DNA of 64,000 bases from Methanolobus tindarius DSM 2278 (GTDB taxonomy: Archaea; Halobacteriota; Methanosarcinia; Methanosarcinales; Methanosarcinaceae): contig NZ_AZAJ01000001.1 in NCBI RefSeq assembly GCF_000504205.1, positions 1,586,879 through 1,650,878 of the forward strand, given 5' to 3'. Position numbers and translations under genes: made by a program. Positions 8,817-19,300 of the stretch are shown piece after piece. The notes beneath the pieces are model-generated. The model saw only the letters and a program-made list of their open reading frames with translations. It searched no databases and was not told where the DNA came from. Position 1 is the first letter of the stretch, and each line of letters opens with the position of its first letter.

Positions 8817-9944
8817 TCAGATAAGTTTCAGCAAAACCTCATCGGATACAAGGATACCTACCGGATATTTTGAATTCATAACAATTGCAAGGTATTCTCC
8901 ACTGTTTTTCATCTCAGATAGTGCAAAAGCGACAGAATCCATTGGTTTGAAAGTTTTGACAGGTTTTGCAAGTTCACTCAGTTTTTCTTCCCTGTCTCTG
9001 CATTTCATAAGTTCTACAATTTCCACCTGTCCCAGAAGTTCATTCCCGGCAAATACAAAAGCAGTTTCAAGCTCTCTTTTTGTCATTTCATCAACAGCGT
9101 TACAGGCTTCAGTTTTAGAATCAAGCACATATTTCTCCTCAAAAGGAGACATAAGATCTTTGACTTTGAGGGTATCCATATGCTTGAATTTACGCTGGTT
9201 GTCAACGATATCAGAAACAAGCTCGTTTGCAGGATTGAATATAAGTTCTTCAGGAGGACCTACCTGCACAAGTTCTCCCTGATCCATTATTGCAATCCTG
9301 TCTCCTAGCACCAGAGCCTCCTCGATATCATGGGTCACAAAAACGATTGTACGGTTAATCTCATTTTTTATTTTTAAAAACTCTTTCTGGAGCTGCTTTC
9401 TTAATATAGGATCCAGTGCACCAAAGGGTTCATCCATCAAAAAAAGAGGTGGATCCATTGCCATAGCTCTTGCAAGTCCTACTCGCTGCTGTTGTCCGCC
9501 ACTAAGCTGCTTCGGATAGCGGTTCATGAACATATCAGGAGGGAGTGATACAAAGTCAAGCAGTGTCCTCACACGTTCTTCTATATCTTTTTTGCTTTGT
9601 TTTTCAAGTTTGGGAACAAGCCCAATGTTCTCTCCGATCGTCATATGGGGAAACAGGCCGATATTCTGTATCACATAGCCAATATTACGGCGAAGCCGTA
9701 CAGGATCAACATCTTTTGTATCAATTCCGTTGATAGTAACCGAACCTTCATCCTGTTCTATCATGCGGTTTATCATACGCAGGGTTGTAGTTTTTCCTGA
9801 ACCACTTGGTCCGATAAGTATCAGGAGTTCCCCGCCGATTATTTCCAGATCAAGGTCTTTTACCGCGAATCCTTCACCATATTTTTTGGTTATTCCTTTG
9901 AACTGGATAGACTCAATCCTGTCAAACAGTCTTTCTGTTTGCAT
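8817..9944 (-). CDS. OpuC-type osmoprotectant ABC transporter, ATPase with CBS domains
   Basis: ATP-hydrolysing subunit of the importer, 375 residues. Walker A is GPSGSGKTT (about residues 41-49), the signature is LSGGQQQRVGLARA and Walker B is LFLMDEP, with the switch histidine in FVTHD. After residue 250 there is a tandem CBS region (KVKDLMSPFEEKYVLDSKTEACNAVDE and, later, FKPMDSVAFALSEM). In OpuA/OpuC importers such CBS domains sense ionic strength or cyclic di-AMP, so osmotic gating is likely by family knowledge. It is the second gene of the operon, 45 bases after the binding protein. Confidence 0.94.
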   Translation of the reverse strand: MQTERLFDRIESIQFKGITKKYGEGFAVKDLDLEIIGGELLILIGPSGSGKTTTLRMINRMIEQDEGSVTINGIDTKDVDPVRLRRNIGYVIQNIGLFPHMTIGENIGLVPKLEKQSKKDIEERVRTLLDFVSLPPDMFMNRYPKQLSGGQQQRVGLARAMAMDPPLFLMDEPFGALDPILRKQLQKEFLKIKNEINRTIVFVTHDIEEALVLGDRIAIMDQGELVQVGPPEELIFNPANELVSDIVDNQRKFKHMDTLKVKDLMSPFEEKYVLDSKTEACNAVDEMTKRELETAFVFAGNELLGQVEIVELMKCRDREEKLSELAKPVKTFKPMDSVAFALSEMKNSGEYLAIVMNSKYPVGILVSDEVLLKLI

Positions 9945-9989
9945 GTCAATACCCGGAGATTAGATAATGATATCAAAAAAGTGAGGGAT

Positions 9990-10949
9990 TTATTCTCCCT
10001 CAATAATTCCTTCATCGACAAGGAACTGGTATGCAATGTCCCTGGGTTCCTTTTGTTCAATGTCGAACTGATAGTTCAGCTGCCTCATTGTGTCGGTGTC
10101 AATTGCACCGTCAAGTTTCCTCATTGCAGTAATTGCATCAGGATTCTCATCTGCAAACTCCTCTGTAACAATAAGAATTGCATCATAAGGTGGCAGTGCA
10201 TTCTTATCATCTTCAAGTACCCGAAGTTCAAACACCTCATTTCTGGTATCTGTAGTGTAAGCAGAGATTGCATTGACTTCGTCATTTTTGATGGCTTCAT
10301 ACATTACAGTAGCAACAGCCTGTTTATAGTCCATGAATTCAAAGCCGTATACCTCAGTGATACGTGGCAATCCGTCTTCACGTGTAGCAAACTCAGGATC
10401 CGTGCCGATAGTCATTTCAGCGGCATATGGTTCAAGGTCACTTATTTTTGTAACATTGTTTTCAGCAGCCCAGTCTTCTTTTACTGCAATGGCATATGCA
10501 TCCTCAAAACCAAGGTTGCTTACTATCATTACTCCGTCCTGCTCCATGAGACCTTCTTCGGTCATGTTGTAAACGACCTGCTTGTCCCAGTCATCAAGTT
10601 GTTCAAGACTGAGTATCTGGCTGTAAGCAGTACCTGTGTATTCGGCATATGTGTGTATCTGGCCTGCCTTCAGAGCTTCATAGTTTACAAAAGTGCCACC
10701 AAGTCCCTGTTTTACATCAGTTTCATATCCTGCGTCTTCAAGCACAATAGCAGTCATATGAGCAAGAATATAGGATTCCTGGAAAAGTTTTGAGCCTATC
10801 ACAATGGTGCCTTTTTCCATCTGGGAATCAGCTCCGTCATCCATGCCTGTGTCTTCCTGCATTTCTTCTGCCTCTTCAGCGCAGCCGGCTGCAAAGAGAG
10901 CCATAATTACAACTAAAAGTATTAAAATAGTCTTCTTCACGTTTAACAC
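9990..10949 (-). CDS. OpuC-type osmoprotectant-binding lipoprotein
   Basis: Extracellular substrate-binding lipoprotein, 319 residues. The N-terminus is a lipoprotein signal ending in LFAAGC (Cys about residue 23), followed by an acidic linker rich in Glu and Asp. The mature part starts GTIVIGSKLFQESYILAHMTAIVLEDAGY, typical of the OpuAC/OpuBC quaternary-amine binding family, and contains the GLGGT and YAEYTGTA segments. It is the first gene of the importer operon; a TATA-like element on the minus strand near 11022-11030 would give a leader of about 50 bases. Confidence 0.92.
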   Translation of the reverse strand: MLNVKKTILILLVVIMALFAAGCAEEAEEMQEDTGMDDGADSQMEKGTIVIGSKLFQESYILAHMTAIVLEDAGYETDVKQGLGGTFVNYEALKAGQIHTYAEYTGTAYSQILSLEQLDDWDKQVVYNMTEEGLMEQDGVMIVSNLGFEDAYAIAVKEDWAAENNVTKISDLEPYAAEMTIGTDPEFATREDGLPRITEVYGFEFMDYKQAVATVMYEAIKNDEVNAISAYTTDTRNEVFELRVLEDDKNALPPYDAILIVTEEFADENPDAITAMRKLDGAIDTDTMRQLNYQFDIEQKEPRDIAYQFLVDEGIIEGE

Positions 10950-11105
10950 CCCGAAAATCGCTTGTTATCCATAACTGTAATTTGATAACGACTTCCCAAT
11001 AAGAAAGATGAAGTGGATTTTTTATAAATGTATCTGATTTTCAGGGAGTTGACTTTAGGTGTCTTTAATTTTGAAACTTAAAGCTTAAAACTTAAAATTG
11101 AAAGT

Positions 11106-12743
11106 TTAAATCTCACAGAAATTGTTCTTTAATTTCTCCGTAAGCTTGATATTTTCTGAGTAATCCACAGGAACATCCAGCAGCCAGACACCACCTGCTT
11201 CCAGAGCCTCGGCAAGCTTTGGTTTTAACTCTTCAGCTTTTTCAAGTCTCACACCTTTTGCACCAAAACTCTCTGCCAGTTTAACAAAATCGGGATTTGT
11301 GAAATCAATTCCCATGGTTTCGTTGAAAGCCTTTCTCTCGTGCCATTCGATGAGTCCGTATTTTGAATCATCAAAAATTACAACAACAAAATTGCATCCA
11401 AGTCTTACAGCAGTTTCAAGGTCCTGCAAGTTCATAAGGAAACCACCGTCTCCTGCAATTGCAACAACCTTCTTTTCAGGTTTAATCATGCTGGCTGCAA
11501 TAGCACCTGGAAGTGCAAATCCCATGGTTGCAAGTCCGTTGGAAATGAAAACAGTATTCGGTTCGTATGCAGGGAAGAGCCTTCCAATCCATAATTTATG
11601 GGCACCTACGTCACTGATGAGTATATCTCCACGGTCCATTGTTTCCCTAACATCTGAGAGTATCTTTTGTGGTTTCATTGGGAAAGACATGTCTTCAGCA
11701 TAATCTTCAATTTCGGCTTTCATTCTGCTGCGGACTTTCTGGAACCTTTCATGCATTTCCTTTTCAAAATCACATTGTTGTCTGAGGTTGAAAAGTGTCT
11801 GCCTGATGCTTCCAACTAGTAGTATATCAGGAATATATGTTTCATCAATTTCTGGATGGTCTGTATGGATGTGAATTATCTTCTTTGATTTTTCAGGGTT
11901 CCAGAATTTAGGTGTGTATTCGACATAGTCAAAGCCAACACATATTACAAGGTCAGCCATTTCAAAACCACACATTATGTGGTCATGGTCCTTGATTCCC
12001 ATTGAACCCAGATAATGGCAATCATCGGCAGGGATTGCACCTTTTCCCATGAAAGTGGTAGCAACAGGAAGTCCTGAGAATTGAACAAGTCTTCTAAGCT
12101 CAGCAGCTGCATCTTCTCTGAAAACTCCATTGCCTGCAAGGATTATTGGCATTGAGCTTTCCTTTATCATCTTTGCAGCTTTCTTAAGCTCACTTTCATC
12201 GAGAAGACTCACATGTGGATAGTTCTTTTTTAATATCGGTTCTTTAGATGTTTCTTCTTTGGCAACATCTTCCGGAAGCTCAATATGTGTGGCTCCCGGT
12301 CTGTCTGCTGCAATATCAAAAGCTTTGTGGACTATTTCGGGAATAAAATCAGGTCTTGTGATTTTTGAATTCCAGGTTGTGAATTGCTTGAAAGCTGTTA
12401 CAATATCGATATACTGATGCGATTCCTTGTGAGTTTTTTCAAGGGCAGACTGTCCCGTGATTGCTACCAGTGGTGCCCTGTCAAGCTGGGCATCTGCAAT
12501 TCCTGTTATAAGATTTGTGGCTCCCGGTCCAAGTGTTGCAAGACAAACACCTGGTTTGTGTGTGAGCCTTCCATACATGTCTGCCATAAAAGCAGCACTC
12601 TGCTCATGTCTTGTCGGGATGAATTTTATCTTTGATTTTCGGAGTGATTCGGTAAGGTCAATCGTTTCCTCTCCCGGAACTCCGAATATGTATTCTACTC
12701 CCTCGTTTTCAAGACATTTCACAAAAAGATCGCTTGCTTTCAT
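11106..12743 (-). CDS. alsS: Alpha-acetolactate synthase-like TPP enzyme (AlsS type)
   Basis: A thiamine-diphosphate enzyme of the pyruvate oxidase/acetolactate synthase superfamily, expected to condense two pyruvates to acetolactate. The 545 residues cover PYR, central and PP domains: the catalytic glutamate is in RHEQSAAFMADMYGRL (about residue 45), and the TPP/Mg motif is GDGGFLMNLQDLE followed by VIFDDSKYG. FDYVEYTPKFWN and the C-terminal VDYSENI resemble Bacillus AlsS more than the biosynthetic IlvB, and no small subunit gene is adjacent. It starts one base after the end of the aldehyde dehydrogenase gene upstream, so the pair is almost certainly an operon. Another 2-oxo acid as substrate is possible. 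Confidence 0.8.
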   Translation of the reverse strand: MKASDLFVKCLENEGVEYIFGVPGEETIDLTESLRKSKIKFIPTRHEQSAAFMADMYGRLTHKPGVCLATLGPGATNLITGIADAQLDRAPLVAITGQSALEKTHKESHQYIDIVTAFKQFTTWNSKITRPDFIPEIVHKAFDIAADRPGATHIELPEDVAKEETSKEPILKKNYPHVSLLDESELKKAAKMIKESSMPIILAGNGVFREDAAAELRRLVQFSGLPVATTFMGKGAIPADDCHYLGSMGIKDHDHIMCGFEMADLVICVGFDYVEYTPKFWNPEKSKKIIHIHTDHPEIDETYIPDILLVGSIRQTLFNLRQQCDFEKEMHERFQKVRSRMKAEIEDYAEDMSFPMKPQKILSDVRETMDRGDILISDVGAHKLWIGRLFPAYEPNTVFISNGLATMGFALPGAIAASMIKPEKKVVAIAGDGGFLMNLQDLETAVRLGCNFVVVIFDDSKYGLIEWHERKAFNETMGIDFTNPDFVKLAESFGAKGVRLEKAEELKPKLAEALEAGGVWLLDVPVDYSENIKLTEKLKNNFCEI

Positions 12744-12744
12744 T

Positions 12745-14112
12745 TTAGTACACCTTCATGGATTTCACGTTCATAAATTCCAGCATCCCATGGCGGTACA
12801 TCTCCCTGCCTATTCCGCTTTTTTTCATTCCTCCAAAGGGAAGTCTGGGATCAGATGACACGATGTTATTGACAGTTATAACTCCGGCTTCGATGTGTTT
12901 TGTCATCCTCATGGCTCTGTTTTTATCCCTGCTCCAGATGCTGGCTCCAAGTCCAAATTCTGTATTATTTGCTATTTTAATAGCTTCTTCCTCATTATTG
13001 AAAGTTATTATAGGTGCAACAGGACCAAACGTTTCTTCCATAACAACAGGGGCATTTTCGTTGATATTGCTGAGGATAACCGGTTTGTAAAAATATCCTC
13101 TTTCATCTGTTCTGCCTCCTTCAAGAATTGTTTGTGCACCCGATTTCATACTTTGTTTAATCTGCTCTTCCAGACAATCGATTTGAATTCTACTCGCCAT
13201 TGGTCCCATATCAGTAGCAGGGTCCATAGGATCTCCAATTTTGAGATTTTGCACATGCGTTGTGAATTTCTCCGTGAAAACGTCAGCAATTTTCTCATCA
13301 ATCAGTAAACGTTTGGCTGCAATACAGCTTTGTCCGCAGTTCTGGAATCTGGCCATGACTGCTGCTTTAGCAACTTTATCGATATCTGCATCTTCTAGAA
13401 CTATCAAAGGATCGCTTCCTCCAAGTTCAAGGATGAACTTCTTGATGTATTTTCCTGCGGCTTCTGCTACCTTTTCTCCAGCAGGACGACTTCCTGCAAA
13501 AGAAACAGCATTTATTTCCTCCCTTGAAATCAGTGAGGATGCAGTGTTGCCATCTATTAGAAGTGTCTGGAAAATTCCTTCTGAAAAACCAGCTTCAATG
13601 AAAATATTCTCAATTTCAAGGGCACACATGGGAACGTTACTGGCATGTTTCAGCAGTACAGTATTTCCGCCGGCAACAGACGGAATACCAAATCTCAGTG
13701 CCTGCCAGAATGGAAAATCCCATGGCATTATACTGAGTATAACACCTGCCGGTTCGTAAACATACCCGGAGGTTTCAGCATCTGTTTCCACAAACTCTGA
13801 TGCCAGAAAGCTTTCAGCATTCTTGGCAAAGTAATCACATGTCCATGCACACTTTTCAATTTCTGACAGTGCCTCCCTTATAGGTTTGCCCATTTCTTTT
13901 GTGATAAGCTCTGCAAGCTCTTCTTTTCTGCTCCTCAGAACTTCACCCACACATTCTATGGAAAATGTTCTTTCACAGAGAGGTTCGTTTTTCCATTGAG
14001 CAAATGCTTTTCGGGAATCTCCTATCTTTTGATTAACAACCTGCTGGGAATTAAGATTGAATTCCCCGTTTAATTCTCCTGTTGCAGGATTAATAGACTT
14101 TATTTTCCCCAA
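12745..14112 (-). CDS. NAD(P)-dependent aldehyde dehydrogenase (succinate-semialdehyde dehydrogenase-like), copy 1
   Basis: Aldehyde dehydrogenase superfamily member of 455 residues that oxidises an aldehyde to the acid. The catalytic cysteine is in NCGQSCIAAKR (about residue 260), the general-base glutamate in LELGGSDP (about 226) and the cofactor region in MPWDFPFWQ. The closest family in style is the succinate-semialdehyde dehydrogenase group. It is the first gene of a two-gene unit with the AlsS-like enzyme. A second gene of exactly the same length and plan lies at 19602-20969, so a duplication is likely. The substrate is not known. Confidence 0.88.
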   Translation of the reverse strand: MGKIKSINPATGELNGEFNLNSQQVVNQKIGDSRKAFAQWKNEPLCERTFSIECVGEVLRSRKEELAELITKEMGKPIREALSEIEKCAWTCDYFAKNAESFLASEFVETDAETSGYVYEPAGVILSIMPWDFPFWQALRFGIPSVAGGNTVLLKHASNVPMCALEIENIFIEAGFSEGIFQTLLIDGNTASSLISREEINAVSFAGSRPAGEKVAEAAGKYIKKFILELGGSDPLIVLEDADIDKVAKAAVMARFQNCGQSCIAAKRLLIDEKIADVFTEKFTTHVQNLKIGDPMDPATDMGPMASRIQIDCLEEQIKQSMKSGAQTILEGGRTDERGYFYKPVILSNINENAPVVMEETFGPVAPIITFNNEEEAIKIANNTEFGLGASIWSRDKNRAMRMTKHIEAGVITVNNIVSSDPRLPFGGMKKSGIGREMYRHGMLEFMNVKSMKVY

Positions 14113-14283
14113 TTGGAACTCCTCTCTCTTATTATTGGAATAAAGGCTTTAAACAGCCAGATTCTTTCTTTTATATAATAGTTGGCATGATATATAATTG
14201 CTTAGAAAGCTACTCTTTAAATATGAAATCTAAATCTGAACTTTACAGGAATTGTTTTAAAAAATAAGTTTTATAGAATTATC

Positions 14284-14697
14284 ATGGAAATCTCAGAAAA
14301 TGCTTTTCTCATTGCACCATGTGGCATTAATTGCAGTGTTTGTATGGCATATCTGCGTGAAAAGAATAAATGCCCCGGATGCAGGGGGCCTGATGATAAA
14401 AAATCTATAAGCAGAATCAAATGCAAGATAAAGAGATGTGGGACTTTTCAGGACAGTGAATCTCATTTTTGTTTTGAATGTGACAGCTTTCCATGTGCGA
14501 GGTTAAAACGTCTGGATAAAAGATACCGGGACAAATATTATACCAGCCTTGTTGGAAACCTGAAAACTATCCAGGAATCAGGTATTGAGCTGTTTTTGCA
14601 GAATGAAAAGAGTAAATGGATATGTTCTAAATGTGGCGGTACAATTTGCATGCATGAAGGTTATTGTTATAGTTGCAAGGAACCATATGAAAAATAG
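14284..14697 (+). CDS. DUF3795 cysteine-rich small protein
   Basis: 137 residues with 15 or more cysteines. The N-terminal APCGINCSVCMAYLREKNKCPGC pattern is that of the DUF3795 family, common in anaerobes and methanogens, function unknown. Further pairs (FCFECDSFPC, CSKCGG, CYSCKEP) suggest zinc or iron-sulfur binding. It is divergent from the aldehyde dehydrogenase gene. No strong ribosome binding site is seen before ATG 14284, and the TATA-like run about 25-30 bases upstream suggests a leaderless message. Confidence 0.75.
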   Translation: MEISENAFLIAPCGINCSVCMAYLREKNKCPGCRGPDDKKSISRIKCKIKRCGTFQDSESHFCFECDSFPCARLKRLDKRYRDKYYTSLVGNLKTIQESGIELFLQNEKSKWICSKCGGTICMHEGYCYSCKEPYEK

Positions 14698-14866
14698 GTG
14701 TTCTCATTATGAAAAGATAAAGACTATAGAACCTGATAAAGCAACCTATATTATTTGCCTGAACTCATAGATTTGTAGAAGCTATTTAAAATCAGAATAC
14801 ATACTAATTGTAGAATCGAAATTGATTTTTTATGAAATAGTTCTTTGACATTATGGGGAGTAAATC

Positions 14867-15292
14867 ATGAAATTAACCAAACTGACACCGAATTTTGCTG
14901 TAAAGGATATAAGAAAGACAGTTTCATATTATCAGGACATTCTGGGATTTACGGTTTTGATGGCTGTTCCGGAAGACAAGAGTGGAATTGATAACGAGCT
15001 TGATGGAAATAATACTTATATCTATGCTATGATGGACAGGGATGGAGTTGATTTACAATTCCAGCGTTCAGATAGCATTGGAGAAGATATTCCACCCCTT
15101 AAGGATGTAGAACAGGGTGCATCTGTATCTTTTTATATGGGAGTTGAGGGCATTGATGAATTTTATCAAAATATAAGATCGAAAGTCGATGTTGTAGTAG
15201 ATCTGAAAACAACATGGTACGGGATGAAGGAATTTTACATAAGAGACTGCAATGGATACATTTTAGCATTTGCAGAGAACAGCAATGAGTAA
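14867..15292 (+). CDS. VOC-superfamily protein (glyoxalase/bleomycin-resistance-like)
   Basis: 141 residues with the paired beta-alpha-beta-beta-beta fold plan of the vicinal-oxygen-chelate family: NFAVKDIRKTVSYYQDILGFTVL at the N-terminus, then LQFQRSD, and FYIRDCNGYILAFAEN at the C-terminus, where the last metal-binding glutamate would sit. The substrate cannot be inferred; such proteins include lyases, dioxygenases and drug-binding proteins. The start has GGGGAG 5 bases upstream. It stands alone with gaps on both sides. Confidence 0.8.
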   Translation: MKLTKLTPNFAVKDIRKTVSYYQDILGFTVLMAVPEDKSGIDNELDGNNTYIYAMMDRDGVDLQFQRSDSIGEDIPPLKDVEQGASVSFYMGVEGIDEFYQNIRSKVDVVVDLKTTWYGMKEFYIRDCNGYILAFAENSNE

Positions 15293-15541
15293 GTAAATTT
15301 CTCTTTGAACCAGAGAATTTAGTTTATCAGGAATCTAATGTCATCTATAGATATCATTGAGACAAGGACTTTAAAAGATTAGCACAATCCCAGAGGGTGT
15401 GAGTAAATCTTTGTTTCTTTCATTTTTCTTTTTTATTTTTCAATTACGAAAACATGAATATGATCTTTTGGAAAGATATATCACAACCTTGCCAAATGGT
15501 TCTAATGAGGTATTTTGGTAGGGCTAAGTAGAGATGGGAAT

Positions 15542-16321
15542 ATGAGTGATATTGAAGTTATAGACCTGAATCCGGATAATATTTCAGAATATGGTGTGTG
15601 CGGTTACAAAGACATAAAGAAGCATCTTGAACTCAGAAAAAAGATAGACTGGTTCAATGAATATTATCTGAAAGGTCTGAGGATTAAAGCTCTGCTCTCT
15701 GAAAATGGACTGTACCAGGGAATGCTTGAGTATATTCCAGGTGAGTATGCACACAGGCCTGTAGATACTGATGGCTACATGTTTATCCAGTGTATTTTTG
15801 TAGGATTCAGAAATGAGTTCAAGGGCAAAGGTTACGCTTCCCTGATGATAGATGAATGCATCTCAGAGGCAAAAAATGAGGGTATGAACGGAGTTTCTGT
15901 TGTAACCAGAAAAGGCTCATTCATGGCTAAAAAGGATATTTTCATCAAGAAAGGGTTTGTTGAAGTTGACAACGCCAAACCCGATTTTGAATTGCTGGTT
16001 CTGAAATTCAACGAGGATGCACCAAATCCTAAATTCAAGAACATGGAGCAACAACTGGAAAAATACAAAGAAGGACTTTATGTTTTACGTTCAGCCCAGT
16101 GTCCTTATACTGAAAAGAATGTGAATGCCATCATTGAGTCTGCAAAAGAGGAATTCCGGATTGATGTCACCCTAATTGATCTTGAAGGACACAAAGATGT
16201 TCAAAATTCTCCATGTGCTTTCGGGACTTTTTGTATAATCTATGATGGAGAAATCATCAGTCATCATCCGATTAGCAATAAGCGATTTATGAATATCATG
16301 AACAAGAAAATGAAAAAATGA
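15542..16321 (+). CDS. GNAT acetyltransferase with C-terminal YoaP-like domain
   Basis: The N-terminal half (about residues 1-165) is a GNAT fold with acetyl-CoA loop GFRNEFKGKGYASLMIDECI. The C-terminal part (about 170-259) has LRSAQCPYTEKNVNAI and SPCAFGTFCIIYDGEIISHHPIS, a thioredoxin-like domain of the YoaP type. Such two-domain proteins occur in methanogens and clostridia; the acyl acceptor is unknown. I use ATG 15542; a TTG 27 bases upstream with a GAGG before it is a possible alternative. The gene converges with the large unknown gene, leaving 6 bases between their ends. Confidence 0.78.
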   Translation: MSDIEVIDLNPDNISEYGVCGYKDIKKHLELRKKIDWFNEYYLKGLRIKALLSENGLYQGMLEYIPGEYAHRPVDTDGYMFIQCIFVGFRNEFKGKGYASLMIDECISEAKNEGMNGVSVVTRKGSFMAKKDIFIKKGFVEVDNAKPDFELLVLKFNEDAPNPKFKNMEQQLEKYKEGLYVLRSAQCPYTEKNVNAIIESAKEEFRIDVTLIDLEGHKDVQNSPCAFGTFCIIYDGEIISHHPISNKRFMNIMNKKMKK

Positions 16322-16327
16322 GAGTTC

Positions 16328-19300
16328 TCAGTTGTTTTCGTTATACATTTCACGTAGGAAATAAATTCCATTTTCAGCATATCTATTACAAATCTTATTT
16401 GCTATCTCTTTTTCTTCTTTCTGGTATAATGTGCTGATAATAAAAAGGATATTCTCTTTTTCGTAGTCGTCTAAATATTCTCTATCTTTAATCAACACCC
16501 AGAACAATTCGCCACATTTTCTAGGCTCTTCATTCATAAATCTTGTTAAATTCTCAATAAATGAATATGAATCCCAATATGGCCCAACATAAGGAGCTCC
16601 TTCTTCCAGCCAGTGGAATAAATTATCGTCTAATTCGTCAAAAATTACTAACCAAGCTGTGAGTTTTCCTATAGTTTTCTTATTTGAGTCTTTATTAATT
16701 TCAAATAGAATTTGCCAGAGATTTTTAATTTTAGATTTATACTTTTCTTTAAAGTTTTTGGAATTATTCTCAAAGAAATGTATAATCATTTCATGTGTTT
16801 GCTTCTTTTTTAAGAGGATACTAATTAGACTATCATCTACTTCAACAGATTCCCATCCTTCTGCATATGCTAGACAAATGTGAATAATAATTTTGTCATT
16901 TATTCTCTTGGAATTTTCATCCCATTTTTGCAATATGTTAGAATAAATTTCTACATTCTTAAGTAGATGATATAGGTTATTGTACACTGTAGAACTTAAA
17001 AAGTATCCATCTAATGCTGCTAAAAAGTGTTTCGGTTTTTCTTGTGGAAAGATGAGTAAAATGTTATCTTTTATCCATTCCTCATCTAGATATAAACAAT
17101 TTCCAATATATTGCCCCAATATTGTGTGCACTTCTAAAGATTGCTTATCTTTTAATTCATAACAAAAAACCGCCTTAATGTCATTGTCCCATTCCTTCTT
17201 ATTCTCCACTCTTGCCACTCTTAGCGAATAGTTTATCATTGCTTCAAGTAGCTGGCCTTTGGTGCTATTAAGAACAAATGTAACGTAATCATCAACAGTA
17301 AATTCGTGAGAACCTACGTTCGTTTTCATCAAGAGAAGTATTTCTTTTGCTAAAGGCAAGAATTTTTCATCAAATGCATGTTTGTCTGATTTCGTCCCAT
17401 CTTTAATAAGCCTGCATGCCTGCCCAATAAACCACTCATAGTAATTGAACTCTTCTTTGTTGTCTATTAGTTTTATATCGTTCTTTAGAGTATATTGAAT
17501 ATATTCCAAGACATTGTTCCAGTCAAATGATTTCCCGTCTTTCCATGCTTGAGAAAAGCCTTGTAGAAGAAAATAACGGTATATCATTGGAACTTCTTTA
17601 TATACATCAAGTTCGTCACTAAATCGATGTGGATTTTCTATGACTATTTTTTTAAATGTATCGGCTAATCCCATTATAGTAGGAGCCCTAAAATTATTTT
17701 TTTGTTCTTCAAAGCTCTCCAAGTATTCAGATATTTCTTTACTTGTCATCTGGTTCATTTCTACTTCTTGCAATGGGCTCTCTTCACCCCAAAGAGCTTC
17801 TGTATAAGTAATAAAACCAGGATGTTCAATTGTTTTTGGACTCAATTCGTTGTATACCTTATATTTTTCGAGGACATTTTCATTTTCAGAGTCAAGTAAA
17901 GTCAAATACCACTCTTTCTTTAGACGAGCTTCATACACTTTGTCACTTTCGTCCAAGTATTCAACTTTTATTTCCTCTATCCATTCAACAACTTTGTTTA
18001 TCTGTTCTTGATTGAATTCTGTTGCGTGATTACTTAATAAATCGTAAAGTTCATGCTTGCATGCAAGATTTTTAATTGGATTTTCTATACACCAAAACAA
18101 ATCATTATAGTCAGTATATCTTTTGTTTATTACGAATAATGCCATTCTTTTTAGGATTGCTAAGTCATCATCTATCCATTCTTCTACAAATAATCTAAGT
18201 TTAGCAGAATCTAATTGAAAAATCGATTCTTTTAAAAAACGTATAATAATTGCTTCATATTGATGTTTTAATATATTCTGATCAGAGTCTTCAATTGTTT
18301 CAACAATAAATGAATGCTCATTAACTTTGCATAAATCCCTAATTTTGCCAAGAAGTAATCGGACAATGTCTATCCCTAATATGTTGGTAATTACTTCACA
18401 GTTTTTACTAACAAGGTCCTCAAGCCAATAATCTTCAATTTTAGAATTAACTATACAAACGAACTCTTTTTTATCAATATTGAATTCTGTTACTACTTCA
18501 AGAAGACTTAATAATATCTCTTTATTTTTATCAGCCACCAGCTTTGGTATAAGAATTTTATTAATATCTGAAGCAATAGGAGAGTTAAAAATGCCAGAAA
18601 TTAAAATATCCTTTATAAATCCAATGTGCTCTTCTATTATTTTTTCAGAAGGTAAAGCACATATGATTTTAAATACTTGATAATCTGTTTTTGAATTAAT
18701 AATTATATCTTTCTTCTCTTCACGATGGTCTATAATTTTTTTGATGATATCAATTATTAAATCGATATTTTCCTCTTCTGAAGCCAGCACTATCCTTTCT
18801 AGATAGTTTAATTCACTCCAAAATGGAAAGCTGTATCCATTTCCATCTGAACTGAGTATGGGTTCAGGATTATTTGTTGGGTCAAAAAATCCTGCTTCTC
18901 TTAATGGTTTAAGCCAGCTTTGATGATTTAATTTCGTAAAAAAATAATGTTCTCTTGCCCCGGTTTGCAATAAATTTGGCAAAGCATTTATTATATCCTT
19001 TGAAGGCTCCTCTTTTTCAAGCAAGTCATCAATTCGATCTAAAAATCGATAATAGCTCCCAATTAGTTTGAATAATATGTTCTCGTACCTAGACCAGATA
19101 TCTTGGAACATTTCGAGTGGTCTTGGACTTTTATAGGCTCCATGTCTATGTGCAAATTTATGAAATTGGGAACTGCAAATAATCCACTCTCTCAAAAGAT
19201 TAGAATTCGAATCTATACTTAAAGCATTGCAAACAGATATTACATGATTACTGATATTATCAATCTTGTCTATTCCTTTAGCTTCTAGTTCTGAATTTAT

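Noticed and set aside
11077-11113. Short A+T-rich repeats (ACTTAAA/TTTAAA) after the acetolactate synthase gene
   Set aside because: Low complexity of the background explains them; no element structure or larger repeat is present.
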